NCBI GenBank assembly: GCA_903837255.1
Contig: CAILTZ010000636.1
Coordinates: 1-11,685 of the forward strand
DNA: 11,685 nucleotides
DNA from: an uncultured Pirellula sp.
GTDB lineage: Bacteria > Planctomycetota > Planctomycetia > Pirellulales > Pirellulaceae
Direction of reading: 5' to 3'
The notes beneath the pieces were generated by a model. It ran no database searches, had not been told where the DNA came from, and was given only the letters and a program-made list of their open reading frames with translations. How positions within the stretch are numbered: the stretch's first letter is position 1; each line of letters begins with the position of its first letter. Position numbers and translations under genes: made by a program. Shown here piece after piece: positions 1 to 7,819 of this stretch.

Positions 1-3000
1 ACATGTGCTTAATTCCGAGCGACTCGGCCGCTCCGGTTTCCAAGGCCAAGTCGAGTGCTTGAAGCGACTGCGTCGAGGCTCCCCATGCGGCTGCAAGACT
101 GAGCAAATGATCGCCCATCCCACTGACCTTGGTCCTTTGCAGCAACTTCAGCTGCGATGGATCATTACCCATCTTTTTGATTTGCTCACGCACGAGCTCC
201 GAAAGCCTCGGATTCTCATTGACGTTGATCCCCTCGATCCGCATGAGACCTTCGAGCACCAACTGCGGATCCTTCTGCTCCAATAGCCCTGCCAGGGCCT
301 TTTGGCGATCTTCACCGGACAAGAAATCCGTTGCGCGAAGCAAGGCCTGGCGGTCTTGGGCTCCAACACGCTCGTCAGCAAGCCATTGGGCAAGCAGCGA
401 GGAAGCGACCGAACCACGGCCCCGCCAAGCGATCAGTCGGGCTGCGTCGGGCGTTGTCTTGTCCTTCGAAACCGACTTGTACGCGGTCAAGCAGTCGCTC
501 CATCGATCCATCGCAGCGATGCCCAGTGCCTCCAAGTACCAGCGATCCTCGCCATCAAATCGGCTAGCAAGTTCTGCCCAGTACTGCGGCATCTGCTCGG
601 ACTTGTCTTCGCGGAGGGCCAAGGCAGCTTCTCTCAAGACCACCGGTGATGTGTCCTGCAGAAACGCCGGTACGAAATCCTTGGTCGGCAACTTGGCCTG
701 ACGGGCCAATCGGATACCGACGGTCCTGACATTCGGATCAGAGTCCTTGGCAGCGATACTCATCGCAGCCTGTGGACTTTGAATTTTGGCAAGCAACCAG
801 ATCGCTCGGGCTCTCATCCGCGGATTGGGATCCTTGGACATCGCCAGGAGATCTGTTTCGGCTACTTTTCCCATCTTGATCAACGCTTGATACGCCAGAT
901 AGCGGACCGAATTGCAAGGGTTCTTCAGTGCTGCGACGGCCCCTTGCGCAGTGCTCAAATCGAACTTGGGCACCGTGTACTTGGTACCTTCGGGAGCGAG
1001 CCGGAACAACCGACCTCGTTCGAGGTCCTGCATATTGTGGCCACCGACCCCTGGATCATACCAATCGGTCACAAACATCGACCCATCGGGTGCTGTGGCT
1101 ACGTCGGCCGGTCGGAACCATTTATCGGTTTCGCCTACAGCGAGATTTTCAATCTTGGCCGAGTAGCCTGATCCCTCGTTCTTGGCCACATAAGCCCTCA
1201 CAACGTTCGGGCCAGCATCGCAGTGAATGACTTGGTTGCGAAACACCTCTGGCAACATTTCACCTTCGTAGATCGTAATGCCCGTCGGTGAACCGGCCCC
1301 GGTGATGAGCATTGTCGGGACGACCCCTGGGTCATTCAGGTGCCAGTGCCTTTGCGGGATCTCCGATTCCCAGTTGGTGCGTTCGGTTTGCCAACCCGCC
1401 CCGGTGATCTCGTCGACATATCCATAGTTCCCGAACTCCATGACGTAGTTGATCCGAGTGGCGCGGTTTCCATCGTCATCGTTATCCGATTGCCAGATGG
1501 TTCCAAAGGAATCGACGGCCGCTTCGTAGTTGTTTCGGAAATTATGTCCAAGGACCTCCATGTCGCTGAGGTCTTCGTTGCAGCGGAACACCATGCCTTG
1601 ACGGTACGGTTTTCCTGAATCGTTGATCTCTCGGCCCCAGCGATCCAGGATCGGCTTGCCATCGGTATCGCACAAACGATGTCCGGTATTGCCGAAATTG
1701 AAGTAGAGTTTTCCATCGGGTCCAAAAACAAACGAATGGACGGAGTGATCGTGCTGGGGATCACCGGTTTTGGTCAAGATCGCTCGCTTCGAGTCGGGCA
1801 CATCGTCGCCGTCGTTGTCGATGAATTCAAAAACATAAGGTGCGGCGCTGACCAGGACTCGATTCCCCAAAACGCAGATCCCCAATGCCGAGTCGATGTC
1901 GCGACCTTGATAGAAAACCTTCGTCTTGTCCATCACTCCGTCTTGGTCGGTATCTTCCAGGATCAAGATACGGTCCCCTTCTGGCCTCTGGCCGTTGTGG
2001 CGTCGGTAGTTGACCACCTCGCAGACCCATACCCGACCGCGATGATCGATATCGAGGTTGGTCAAACTCTTGAGCATCGGCTCAGAGGCTGCCAGAGTAG
2101 CCACCACTCCGTCGGCGATCTTGAGCCCGGAAACGGCGCTCTCGGGAGATCGATCCTCGGTGGGGGCTTGGCTCTGGCCGAGCCCCGAAGGAACTCCTTC
2201 GGCCGCAATGTGGAACTTGACCGTCGTCGAGGACCCATTGTTCTGGGTGACTCCACCTTGATCGAGCCCACAGCCGACCTTCAGTCGCAGCGCGTCTTCG
2301 GGCAGATCGAAAACGATCGTGCTGTTGGCATGTGTGCCGATTCCCGGCAGGACTTTATCGAGGACCTTTAGCGGTCCTCCCCCAGCGTTGGCGTTCTTGC
2401 GAACATCACCCCATTCGCTGGTGGCCGACGTCCAATTCATGTCCAGAAGCGATTTCTCACCGGACTTGGTGATCAACTTCGGTTCGACCCAATCGGCCCA
2501 GTCGCATGCAAAGCCATCCTCTCCTGCCGAGACGATCAAATACAGTTTCTTGACACCTTGGACATCCACATCGGCGTTGACGCGATGGCCCGGGGTATTC
2601 GAGGTCATCAACGGCGAGGAGAACAGCGAGCGACCTGTGGATTTCGGTGGTGCCGCACTGGATTTTTCGCCTGGAGCGATCCCGAACTCTTTGGCGATGC
2701 CCGAGGGGTTAAAGTTCCCCGGGACCGGCTCGTCTTGGTTCTCTACGAGTTCGGATGCCGAGCGATTCTCGACCACAGAGCCATCGGCAGGAACGTCGAT
2801 GTGCGCTGCCCAAAGGATCGCGTTGGAGACCAAGCGGGTCGGTTCGGTACGCCCCCAGTTCCAATGGAAATGGCCTCCGGTGTAACCGAATCCCCGGCTG
2901 CCGTTGGCGTTCTCGGAGGCCCAAGCCACATGCTGGGGCTCTTTTCTGGCAACCGCGCGGCGAACGTCTGGGTTGCCACTGTGGGCTCCATCGGGACGGT

Positions 3001-3616
3001 CCATCGTGCTCTCGGGTGCGACCGCCGAGAGGATCGGCGTGACGCCTTGCATGTTCTCCCGAAAACGCATGTGAAAGTACCATTCGTCACGGGTTTCAAA
3101 CGGTTGAACTCCCCGGGTGATCGGATGCTCAGGAAGCTTGTCGAACTTCGCACTCCAGTGAGGATTGACCGACCAATGGGTTTCGAAATAGCCACCCAAC
3201 CACTTTAGAAACTCAGGTCCCCCTTTGTCCTTGGGAACCTCAACCGCATAGTGGATGCATACCAGACCTGCACCGCGATCCATCTGTTTGTTGATGCGAT
3301 CCAGGTGAGCCAGCGATGGGTGCCCGCCACCTCCATCGGAGTAGATCACGATCGCATCGGCGGTATCGAGGGCCGAGTCATCCGCAGGCCATCCATTGCG
3401 AAGGACTTCGACCTGTGCGGCCGGGACGGTTTTCTTGATCGTGTCGGCTAGGATTCGGCAGCCTGCATAATGCTCATGAGAGCCAAAGTCATGGGACCGC
3501 CCACCTGCGACGAATACAATTTTCTTAGGAGCGGTCGGATCGGCAGCCTGCGAAAGGTTGGCAAATCCAAATACAAAGCAAAGTGAGTAACCAATCCGAA
3601 TCCAAGGTGATCTCAT
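1..3616 (-). CDS. Exported ThuA / NPCBM / PVC-type membrane-bound dehydrogenase / HEAT-repeat protein (C-terminus outside window)
   Basis: One uninterrupted minus-strand frame runs from the ATG at 3616-3614 to the left edge (1205 codons, no stop), so only the N-terminal part is seen. Residues 1-25 form a signal peptide (basic MRSPWIRIG, a hydrophobic core, then LSQA-AD). Residues about 33-270 resemble ThuA/glutamine-amidotransferase-like domains (KKIVFVAGGRSHDFGSHEHY, then GAGLVCIHYAVE). Residues about 325-465 look like an NPCBM carbohydrate-binding-type module (VKKLYLIVSAGEDGFACDWA, GIGTHANSTIVFDLP, LKVGCGLDQGG). Residues about 494-875 match the PVC-type membrane-bound dehydrogenase beta-propeller (NLDIDHRGRVWVCEVVNYRR, ILEDTDQDGVMDKTKVF, FVFGPDGKLYFNFGNTGH, FVTDWYDPG). 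From about 885 onward there are helical HEAT-like repeats (ARAIWLLAKI, ALALREDKSEQMPQYWAELA). In this family a CxxCH haem domain usually follows the HEAT region, and would lie left of position 1. The likely role is sugar or keto-sugar oxidation in the periplasm; the substrate is unknown. There is no clear Shine-Dalgarno sequence. Confidence 0.9.
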   Translation of the reverse strand, partial: MRSPWIRIGYSLCFVFGFANLSQAADPTAPKKIVFVAGGRSHDFGSHEHYAGCRILADTIKKTVPAAQVEVLRNGWPADDSALDTADAIVIYSDGGGGHPSLAHLDRINKQMDRGAGLVCIHYAVEVPKDKGGPEFLKWLGGYFETHWSVNPHWSAKFDKLPEHPITRGVQPFETRDEWYFHMRFRENMQGVTPILSAVAPESTMDRPDGAHSGNPDVRRAVARKEPQHVAWASENANGSRGFGYTGGHFHWNWGRTEPTRLVSNAILWAAHIDVPADGSVVENRSASELVENQDEPVPGNFNPSGIAKEFGIAPGEKSSAAPPKSTGRSLFSSPLMTSNTPGHRVNADVDVQGVKKLYLIVSAGEDGFACDWADWVEPKLITKSGEKSLLDMNWTSATSEWGDVRKNANAGGGPLKVLDKVLPGIGTHANSTIVFDLPEDALRLKVGCGLDQGGVTQNNGSSTTVKFHIAAEGVPSGLGQSQAPTEDRSPESAVSGLKIADGVVATLAASEPMLKSLTNLDIDHRGRVWVCEVVNYRRHNGQRPEGDRILILEDTDQDGVMDKTKVFYQGRDIDSALGICVLGNRVLVSAAPYVFEFIDNDGDDVPDSKRAILTKTGDPQHDHSVHSFVFGPDGKLYFNFGNTGHRLCDTDGKPILDRWGREINDSGKPYRQGMVFRCNEDLSDMEVLGHNFRNNYEAAVDSFGTIWQSDNDDDGNRATRINYVMEFGNYGYVDEITGAGWQTERTNWESEIPQRHWHLNDPGVVPTMLITGAGSPTGITIYEGEMLPEVFRNQVIHCDAGPNVVRAYVAKNEGSGYSAKIENLAVGETDKWFRPADVATAPDGSMFVTDWYDPGVGGHNMQDLERGRLFRLAPEGTKYTVPKFDLSTAQGAVAALKNPCNSVRYLAYQALIKMGKVAETDLLAMSKDPNPRMRARAIWLLAKIQSPQAAMSIAAKDSDPNVRTVGIRLARQAKLPTKDFVPAFLQDTSPVVLREAALALREDKSEQMPQYWAELASRFDGEDRWYLEALGIAAMDRWSDCLTAYKSVSKDKTTPDAARLIAWRGRGSVASSLLAQWLADERVGAQDRQALLRATDFLSGEDRQKALAGLLEQKDPQLVLEGLMRIEGINVNENPRLSELVREQIKKMGNDPSQLKLLQRTKVSGMGDHLLSLAAAWGASTQSLQALDLALETGAAESLGIKHM

Positions 3617-3849
3617 GGCCGTAGGTGTTTTGCAAGGAAGGAGGGAGGAGGGAGGACTGAGTATTCCGCAGTGTATGGTAATTCTTTGAGAATCTAAAGT
3701 AAATCACCCAAGCGTTTCTTGTCCATTTGGGGTCCAAGCCCATGGAACCGAGGGCTAGAATCTCCCGGAGCCTGAGCATGGGAATACAAAAACGGAAACT
3801 CTCAGGTGCAAAACGATAGCTTTTCTGGATGCAACCCGAGGATCGCCAC
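3617..3849. promoter_or_regulatory. Divergent intergenic region with purine tract and small inverted repeats
   Basis: This 233-bp gap separates the start of the minus-strand dehydrogenase from the start of the plus-strand epimerase and must hold both promoters. It contains a 23-nt all-purine run (3634-3656) built on two tandem GAGGGAG units, which reads as a CU-rich tract in the dehydrogenase leader. It also has a 13-bp inverted repeat, ATTCT-TTG-AGAAT (3681-3693), and a TCCAT/ATGGA pair (3722-3726 and 3742-3746) enclosing a nested GGG/CCC pairing. I could not identify convincing -35/-10 hexamers for either gene, so promoter positions are not assigned. Confidence 0.45.
3838..3842 (+). promoter_or_regulatory. 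Ribosome binding site GAGGA selecting the start at 3850
   Basis: GAGGA sits 7 nt upstream of the ATG at 3850. The alternative in-frame ATG at 3829 has no purine-rich motif before it, and would add seven residues (MQPEDRH) before the conserved MKYAICNETFEG beginning. This decides the start of the epimerase gene. Confidence 0.6.
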
Positions 3850-4683
3850 ATGAAGTATGCCATCTGCAATGAAACCTTCGAAGGGACCTCGCATCGCGAA
3901 GGTTTGGAGCTAGCAAGGGAACTGGGCTATAGCGGTGTCGAGGTAGCTCCTTTTACTTTGGGTCTCGATGCCAGGGAGATTTCCAAACAAACGCGGCGAG
4001 ATTATCGATCCATGGTCGAAGACATCGGGATGACGATCATCGGCTTGCACTGGCTGCTGGCCAAGACCCATGGCTTTCATCTAACCACTCAGGACGCATC
4101 AGTCCGGGCCAAAACCGCCGACTACTTCAAGTGCCTTATCGAGCTGTGCTCGGACCTCGGGGGCGATGTGATGGTTCTCGGTTCGCCCCTTCAAAGAAAC
4201 TTTGTTCCTCCGATGACGCATGAACAAGCCATGGCCAACGCCGTCGATGTGATCCAACAGTTCGTTCCTGAATTGCAAAAATCGAATGTCCGTTTAGCGA
4301 TCGAACCCCTGGGGCCTCAGGAGGGGAATTTCCTCAACCATGCATCCCAAGCTCGAGCGATGATCCAAGCGATCGACAGCCCGAATGTCCGGTTGCATTT
4401 GGACGTTAAAGCGATGAGCAGCGAGGGGCCGGCGATCGAGCTGATCGTCCGCGAGAATGCCGATTTGGTTATCCATTTTCACGCCAACGACCCGAATAAA
4501 CTTGGGCCTGGCATGGGCCAGGTGGACCAAGCACCGATTTTCAAGGCGCTCAGTGACATCCGTTACTCCGGTTGGATCAGTGTTGAGGTGTTCGACTATT
4601 CGCCGGGAGTTGAAACGATCCTCAGGGCCAGCATGGACACAATGGTCCGATGCCAGCAAGCGGCTGGTGGCCAGAATGGCTAA
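3850..4683 (+). CDS. TIM-barrel sugar isomerase/epimerase (xylose isomerase-like, D-tagatose 3-epimerase-type metal site)
   Basis: A 277-residue cytoplasmic protein of the xylose isomerase-like TIM-barrel family, with no signal peptide. The N-terminal strand-helix unit is MKYAICNETFEG...GLELARELGYSGVEVAPF, followed by MTIIGLHWLL. Four residues fit the divalent-metal site of this family: Glu152 (RLAIEPLGP), Asp185 (LHLDVKAM), His211 (VIHFHANDP) and Glu246 (ISVEVFDYSPG). With the start at 3850 these numbers equal those I recall for Pseudomonas cichorii D-tagatose 3-epimerase, so ketose 3-epimerase chemistry is plausible. Relatives also act as hydroxypyruvate isomerases, inosose dehydratases and 3-keto-glycoside enzymes, so the substrate stays open. 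The gene overlaps the next by 8 nt (ATGGCTAA), suggesting an operon with the transporter. It diverges from the ThuA-dehydrogenase gene. Confidence 0.87.
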   Translation: MKYAICNETFEGTSHREGLELARELGYSGVEVAPFTLGLDAREISKQTRRDYRSMVEDIGMTIIGLHWLLAKTHGFHLTTQDASVRAKTADYFKCLIELCSDLGGDVMVLGSPLQRNFVPPMTHEQAMANAVDVIQQFVPELQKSNVRLAIEPLGPQEGNFLNHASQARAMIQAIDSPNVRLHLDVKAMSSEGPAIELIVRENADLVIHFHANDPNKLGPGMGQVDQAPIFKALSDIRYSGWISVEVFDYSPGVETILRASMDTMVRCQQAAGGQNG

Positions 4684-5755
4684 CAGCAAATCCTTCCCGT
4701 GGATTCCTGTGATGGCTTTGATCTTGGTCAATGCTCTGTGGGGGTTCTCTTTCCCGGTCGTCAAGGTGCTCAACGAGATGAGCGACTTGCACTTTGGCGT
4801 CGATCCTGAGCATCCGAGCACGGTGTTTCGGGTGATCGTTTCGGCGTGGATGATCGCCACGCGCTTCACCCTAGCACTTCTGATCCTATGTGTCGTTTGG
4901 AGCTCGTTGGTTCGACGAGCGACACGCCAAGAATGGTTAGCTGGTTTTTACATCGGATTGATGTTTTACTGCGGATTGGTCTTGCAAGTCATCGGTCTGG
5001 CGACAATTCCTGCATCGCGAAGTGGCTTTCTTACCAGTCTGACCGCTGTCTTCACCCCCCTTTTTGGAGCCTTGATTTTTCGTAAATATCCGACCAAGTG
5101 GATGGTCATCGGGACGGGGCTTGCAGTCGTAGGGGTCGTGATTTTGACCGGCTTAGTCGTCCGCACACCCAGCGGATTGGCCTTGGCACCCGACGCGGCC
5201 GATCGCTGGACTCTAGGCGATACGCTTACAACTCTGGGCTCTGTCTTTTTTGCTTTTCAGGTTTTGTTTTTGGACCATTACGGAAAACGGATCAACTCGG
5301 TAGCGGTAACACCGAGCATGTTTCTGACCACAGCCGTGCTGGGCTGGCTGACGGTGGGACTGATCTTGGGTACTTCGCTCAAGTCTCACTCAGGCGTTCC
5401 TCTGATGGAGATCGGTGACTGGGTGCAACTTTCCGTCCGTCCGATCTTCCTCGTCTCGCTCTTTGGTTTAGCGATCCTCTGTTCTCTCCTAGCATTTGGT
5501 TGGATGAACAAGTACCAGCCGTATGTGTCGGCCGCCCAGGCGGCGGTGATCTACAGTTTAGAACCTGTGTTTGCTTCGAGCTGGGCTCTTTTTTTGCCCG
5601 GTTTTTTAAGCGTTCTATCGGGCATTGTCCACGAGAACGAGCAGGTGACTTGGGGCCTGCTGCTAGGGGGGATTCTGATCTTGTTAGCCAACGTCGTTGC
5701 GCTGTACCCGTCTGGCAGCGAACCTGTTGCATCATCCAGCGGGGGCGAAAAATAG
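4676..5755 (+). CDS. DMT superfamily (EamA) inner-membrane transporter
   Basis: A 359-residue hydrophobic protein with about ten predicted membrane helices, arranged as two EamA repeats (roughly residues 9-160 and 180-343). Diagnostic stretches are PVMALILVNALWGFSFPVVK in helix 1, the TRF motif opening helix 2 (IATRFTLALLILCVVW), the helix 3-4 region GLATIPASRSGFLTSLTAVF, and AAQAAVIYSLEPVFASSWAL in the second repeat. EamA proteins export or import small metabolites; the substrate cannot be predicted. The frame is open from 4457, but that part only shadows the epimerase gene. The ATG at 4676 starts directly before helix 1 and has GGTGG 5 nt upstream. The 8-nt overlap with the epimerase stop suggests translational coupling. 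One oddity is a longer-than-usual loop between helices 1 and 2 (NEMSDLHFGVDPEHPSTVFR). The C-terminus is short and polar. Confidence 0.88.
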   Translation: MANSKSFPWIPVMALILVNALWGFSFPVVKVLNEMSDLHFGVDPEHPSTVFRVIVSAWMIATRFTLALLILCVVWSSLVRRATRQEWLAGFYIGLMFYCGLVLQVIGLATIPASRSGFLTSLTAVFTPLFGALIFRKYPTKWMVIGTGLAVVGVVILTGLVVRTPSGLALAPDAADRWTLGDTLTTLGSVFFAFQVLFLDHYGKRINSVAVTPSMFLTTAVLGWLTVGLILGTSLKSHSGVPLMEIGDWVQLSVRPIFLVSLFGLAILCSLLAFGWMNKYQPYVSAAQAAVIYSLEPVFASSWALFLPGFLSVLSGIVHENEQVTWGLLLGGILILLANVVALYPSGSEPVASSSGGEK

Positions 5756-5774
5756 CCGTCTCGGACGGTGTTTT
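5756..5774 (+). terminator. Possible weak rho-independent terminator after the transporter gene
   Basis: Directly after the TAG stop, CCGTC-TCG-GACGG forms a 5-bp stem with a 3-nt loop, followed by TG and four T. It lies in the 17-bp gap between the two convergent stop codons. The stem is short and the T-run reaches into the end of the YkgJ-like gene, so it may be weak or coincidental. Confidence 0.35.
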
Positions 5775-6249
5775 AGTTCAGCAGTGGTAGCAAGGGTGGC
5801 TCGGGAGAGCGAATCGACGTGCCATCGCTGCAAAAACGGGCTTCGGCGTACTCGGCGACTTGCTCAGCGGTTTCAAAATACATTTCGTAAACAGCATCTT
5901 CGTCGAATTCGCAGTTGTCGGTCAAATAGCTTCGGCAAATCTGAGGACGCGTATGGTAGATCCCGCATCGATGATCTGACTGCAAATGCTTGCACGCGGT
6001 ATGCACGAGCAGATACCAAACCTCATCTTCGACAAAGACGCTGGCTCGATCGTGCAACAAATACCATCGCATAAAGTCAAAGTCTTGCTCGCAGGTGGGT
6101 TCCTCAATCGGCATGGCGAAATATCGACAGCACTTGGCTGTGCAGTAATCGCACAAACTCTCGGACTTGGGAACCTCATCCCGCTTGGGTGTTTTCCCAA
6201 GGATTGTTTTGGCGGGTGTCAAGACTGGGTCGATAATCGTCGAACTCAT
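5773..6249 (-). CDS. YkgJ family cysteine-cluster protein (putative metal-binding)
   Basis: A 158-residue soluble protein. Its Cys pattern is that of the YkgJ/UPF0153 family: Cys33-x2-Cys36-x3-Cys40-Cys41 (CDYCTAKCC), Cys53, Cys86 (HTACKHL), Cys95 (HRCGIYHTRP) and Cys105 (QICRSY). The family is described as putative zinc- or iron-chelating; its biochemical role is not established and I do not infer one. Acidic and aromatic residues follow (NCEFDEDAVYEMYFET). The ATG at 6249-6247 has no evident Shine-Dalgarno sequence. The gene is convergent with the transporter (17-bp gap) and divergent from the RNA methyltransferase (142-bp gap). That gap contains a 12-bp inverted repeat, ATTTC-TT-GAAAT, at 6257-6268, close to this start. 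Confidence 0.85.
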   Translation of the reverse strand: MSSTIIDPVLTPAKTILGKTPKRDEVPKSESLCDYCTAKCCRYFAMPIEEPTCEQDFDFMRWYLLHDRASVFVEDEVWYLLVHTACKHLQSDHRCGIYHTRPQICRSYLTDNCEFDEDAVYEMYFETAEQVAEYAEARFCSDGTSIRSPEPPLLPLLN

Positions 6250-6391
6250 CGGAGATATTTCTTGAAATTCGGGTCTAAGGACAATAGCGTTTTAGGGCCT
6301 ATTCGATGATCATGGTCCAAAACCTGCCCACAATCAAGTCCCTTGGGCTTTCCCCCTTTCCGATGACTTAACGCTCCTACGCTTTTCCCCC

Positions 6392-7819
6392 ATGATCGAG
6401 CGACTTGAATCTTTGATAGGCACATCGGAGATAGAAGCGTTTTCGCGAGCGATCGCGGAGCGACCCGCCAAATCGGTCAGGCCAAGAGCCGACCGAGGTG
6501 TGGTTTCTTTTCCATTCGCAACGACTCCCGTAGCTTGGTACCCACAGGGACTTGAGGTGACCGACCCTGCCGCTCGCCCGGGAGGATTCCTGGAGTATGC
6601 CGTAGCGGATTACTACATCCAAGATGCCGGATCGATGCTGCCCCTTGCGCTCCTGGAGATCGAGCCCGACGATTGGGTGTGCGATCTTTGTGCAGCACCC
6701 GGAGGCAAAGCCACCGCGATCGCCGAAAGACTTGGACCAAACGGTTTCTTACTGGCCAACGAGGTGATCGCAAGCCGCCTAGATATCCTCCGCTACGCGC
6801 TTAGCCGAACCGGCCGCGCGAACTATGTCGTTAGCAACATCGATCCACAGCCGCTGGCCGATTGTCTCGCCCATCGTTTTGACAAGGTCCTGGTCGATGT
6901 CCCTTGCAGTGGCCAGTCTCTTGTAGGCAGAAAACGTCAATCCGAAAGCAGTTTCGCACCCAACCATGTGCATCATTGCGCCGCGCGAGCCAAACGGATC
7001 CTCAGAAGCGCGCTGAGATTGGTGCGACCCGGTGGCCGATTGATTTTCTCGACATGCACATTTGCGATCGAAGAGAACGAAGCCCAATTGGCTGAGATTC
7101 TTGCAGAATATCCCAATGCGGTTTCCATCGTTGACGCCCCAGCATTAAAACCCTGGCTCTCACCCCTGCACCAAGGATGCTATCGCCTCTGGCCGCATCG
7201 AGATCGATGCGCCGGAGGATTCGCAGCCGCAGTCCAAATCACAGATCAAATCGATCAGCCACCAACCCCTCGCACAACGCATTCATCGCGCCGAGAAAAA
7301 TCCCCCCAGCGCAGAAAAATCTCCACTCAGAAATCCGGCGTGCGGGCTAAGGATCTCTTCGAGGGCTTTGAAGATCTCGGCGAATTCCTCTTCCAAAAAA
7401 CATTCGACGATTCCCTGTGCCTGGGGTACGAACCAGCGGCCTACGGACTGGTCAAGGAGTTTGGAAGTCGATTCGGACAAGGCTTGCGCATCGCACAAAT
7501 TCAGCTATTCCGAATCGAACCCTTTCATGGCCTAGCTCTGCTAACGCCCGATTTGTTTTCTGCCGCCGAGACGATCGAACTCGACGACCAGGATGCAAAG
7601 AACTACATGCTGGGTCAATCGATCCCCAAAAAAGCGGGGAGCCGTGAAACTGCTAGCCGTGCAGTTGGGAGCTGGTGCGTGGCGCATTGGAAAGGAAAAC
7701 CGCTGGGGTGGCTAAAGCCTGCATCAAATCGCTTCAACAACTACCTGCCGTCTTGGGCTCGCTTCACGAGCTTCGCAAGCCATGGGGGTTCGACGCTAGA
7801 CGATGAACCACTCGAGTGA
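6392..7819 (+). CDS. RsmB/RsmF (NOL1/NOP2/Sun) family RNA cytosine-C5 methyltransferase
   Basis: A 475-residue S-adenosylmethionine-dependent methyltransferase that should methylate C5 of a cytidine in rRNA or tRNA. Motif I, DLCAAPGGK, is at residues 98-106. The two family cysteines are present: Cys172 in DVPCSG (motif IV) and Cys222 in STCTF (motif VI, the nucleophile that attacks C6 of cytosine), with IEENE following. There is no N-terminal NusB-like domain, so it is closer to RsmF/YebU than to RsmB. After a polar, basic linker (about residues 285-320, rich in Ser, Arg, Lys and Gln) comes a C-terminal region ending in AHWKGKPLGWLKPASNRFNN, which resembles the PUA-like end of RsmF. The RNA target is not predictable. 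The ATG at 6392 lacks a Shine-Dalgarno sequence (pyrimidine-rich TTCCCCC precedes it). The last 56 bp overlap the convergent cysteine desulfurase gene. Confidence 0.88.
   Translation: MIERLESLIGTSEIEAFSRAIAERPAKSVRPRADRGVVSFPFATTPVAWYPQGLEVTDPAARPGGFLEYAVADYYIQDAGSMLPLALLEIEPDDWVCDLCAAPGGKATAIAERLGPNGFLLANEVIASRLDILRYALSRTGRANYVVSNIDPQPLADCLAHRFDKVLVDVPCSGQSLVGRKRQSESSFAPNHVHHCAARAKRILRSALRLVRPGGRLIFSTCTFAIEENEAQLAEILAEYPNAVSIVDAPALKPWLSPLHQGCYRLWPHRDRCAGGFAAAVQITDQIDQPPTPRTTHSSRREKSPQRRKISTQKSGVRAKDLFEGFEDLGEFLFQKTFDDSLCLGYEPAAYGLVKEFGSRFGQGLRIAQIQLFRIEPFHGLALLTPDLFSAAETIELDDQDAKNYMLGQSIPKKAGSRETASRAVGSWCVAHWKGKPLGWLKPASNRFNNYLPSWARFTSFASHGGSTLDDEPLE

Noticed and set aside
129..3208. Several long open frames antisense to, or in other frames of, the dehydrogenase gene (for example 129-701, 1679-2371 and 2558-3208 on the plus strand, 2743-3195 on the minus strand).
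   Set aside because: The minus-strand frame from 3616 carries continuous recognisable domains across this whole stretch. The others show no domain sense and are shadows of its codon bias.
4457..4675. N-terminal extension of the transporter frame back to an ATG at 4457.
   Set aside because: The added residues lie entirely over the epimerase's conserved C-terminal half in another frame. The ATG at 4676 sits right before the first membrane helix and overlaps the epimerase stop in the usual coupled way.
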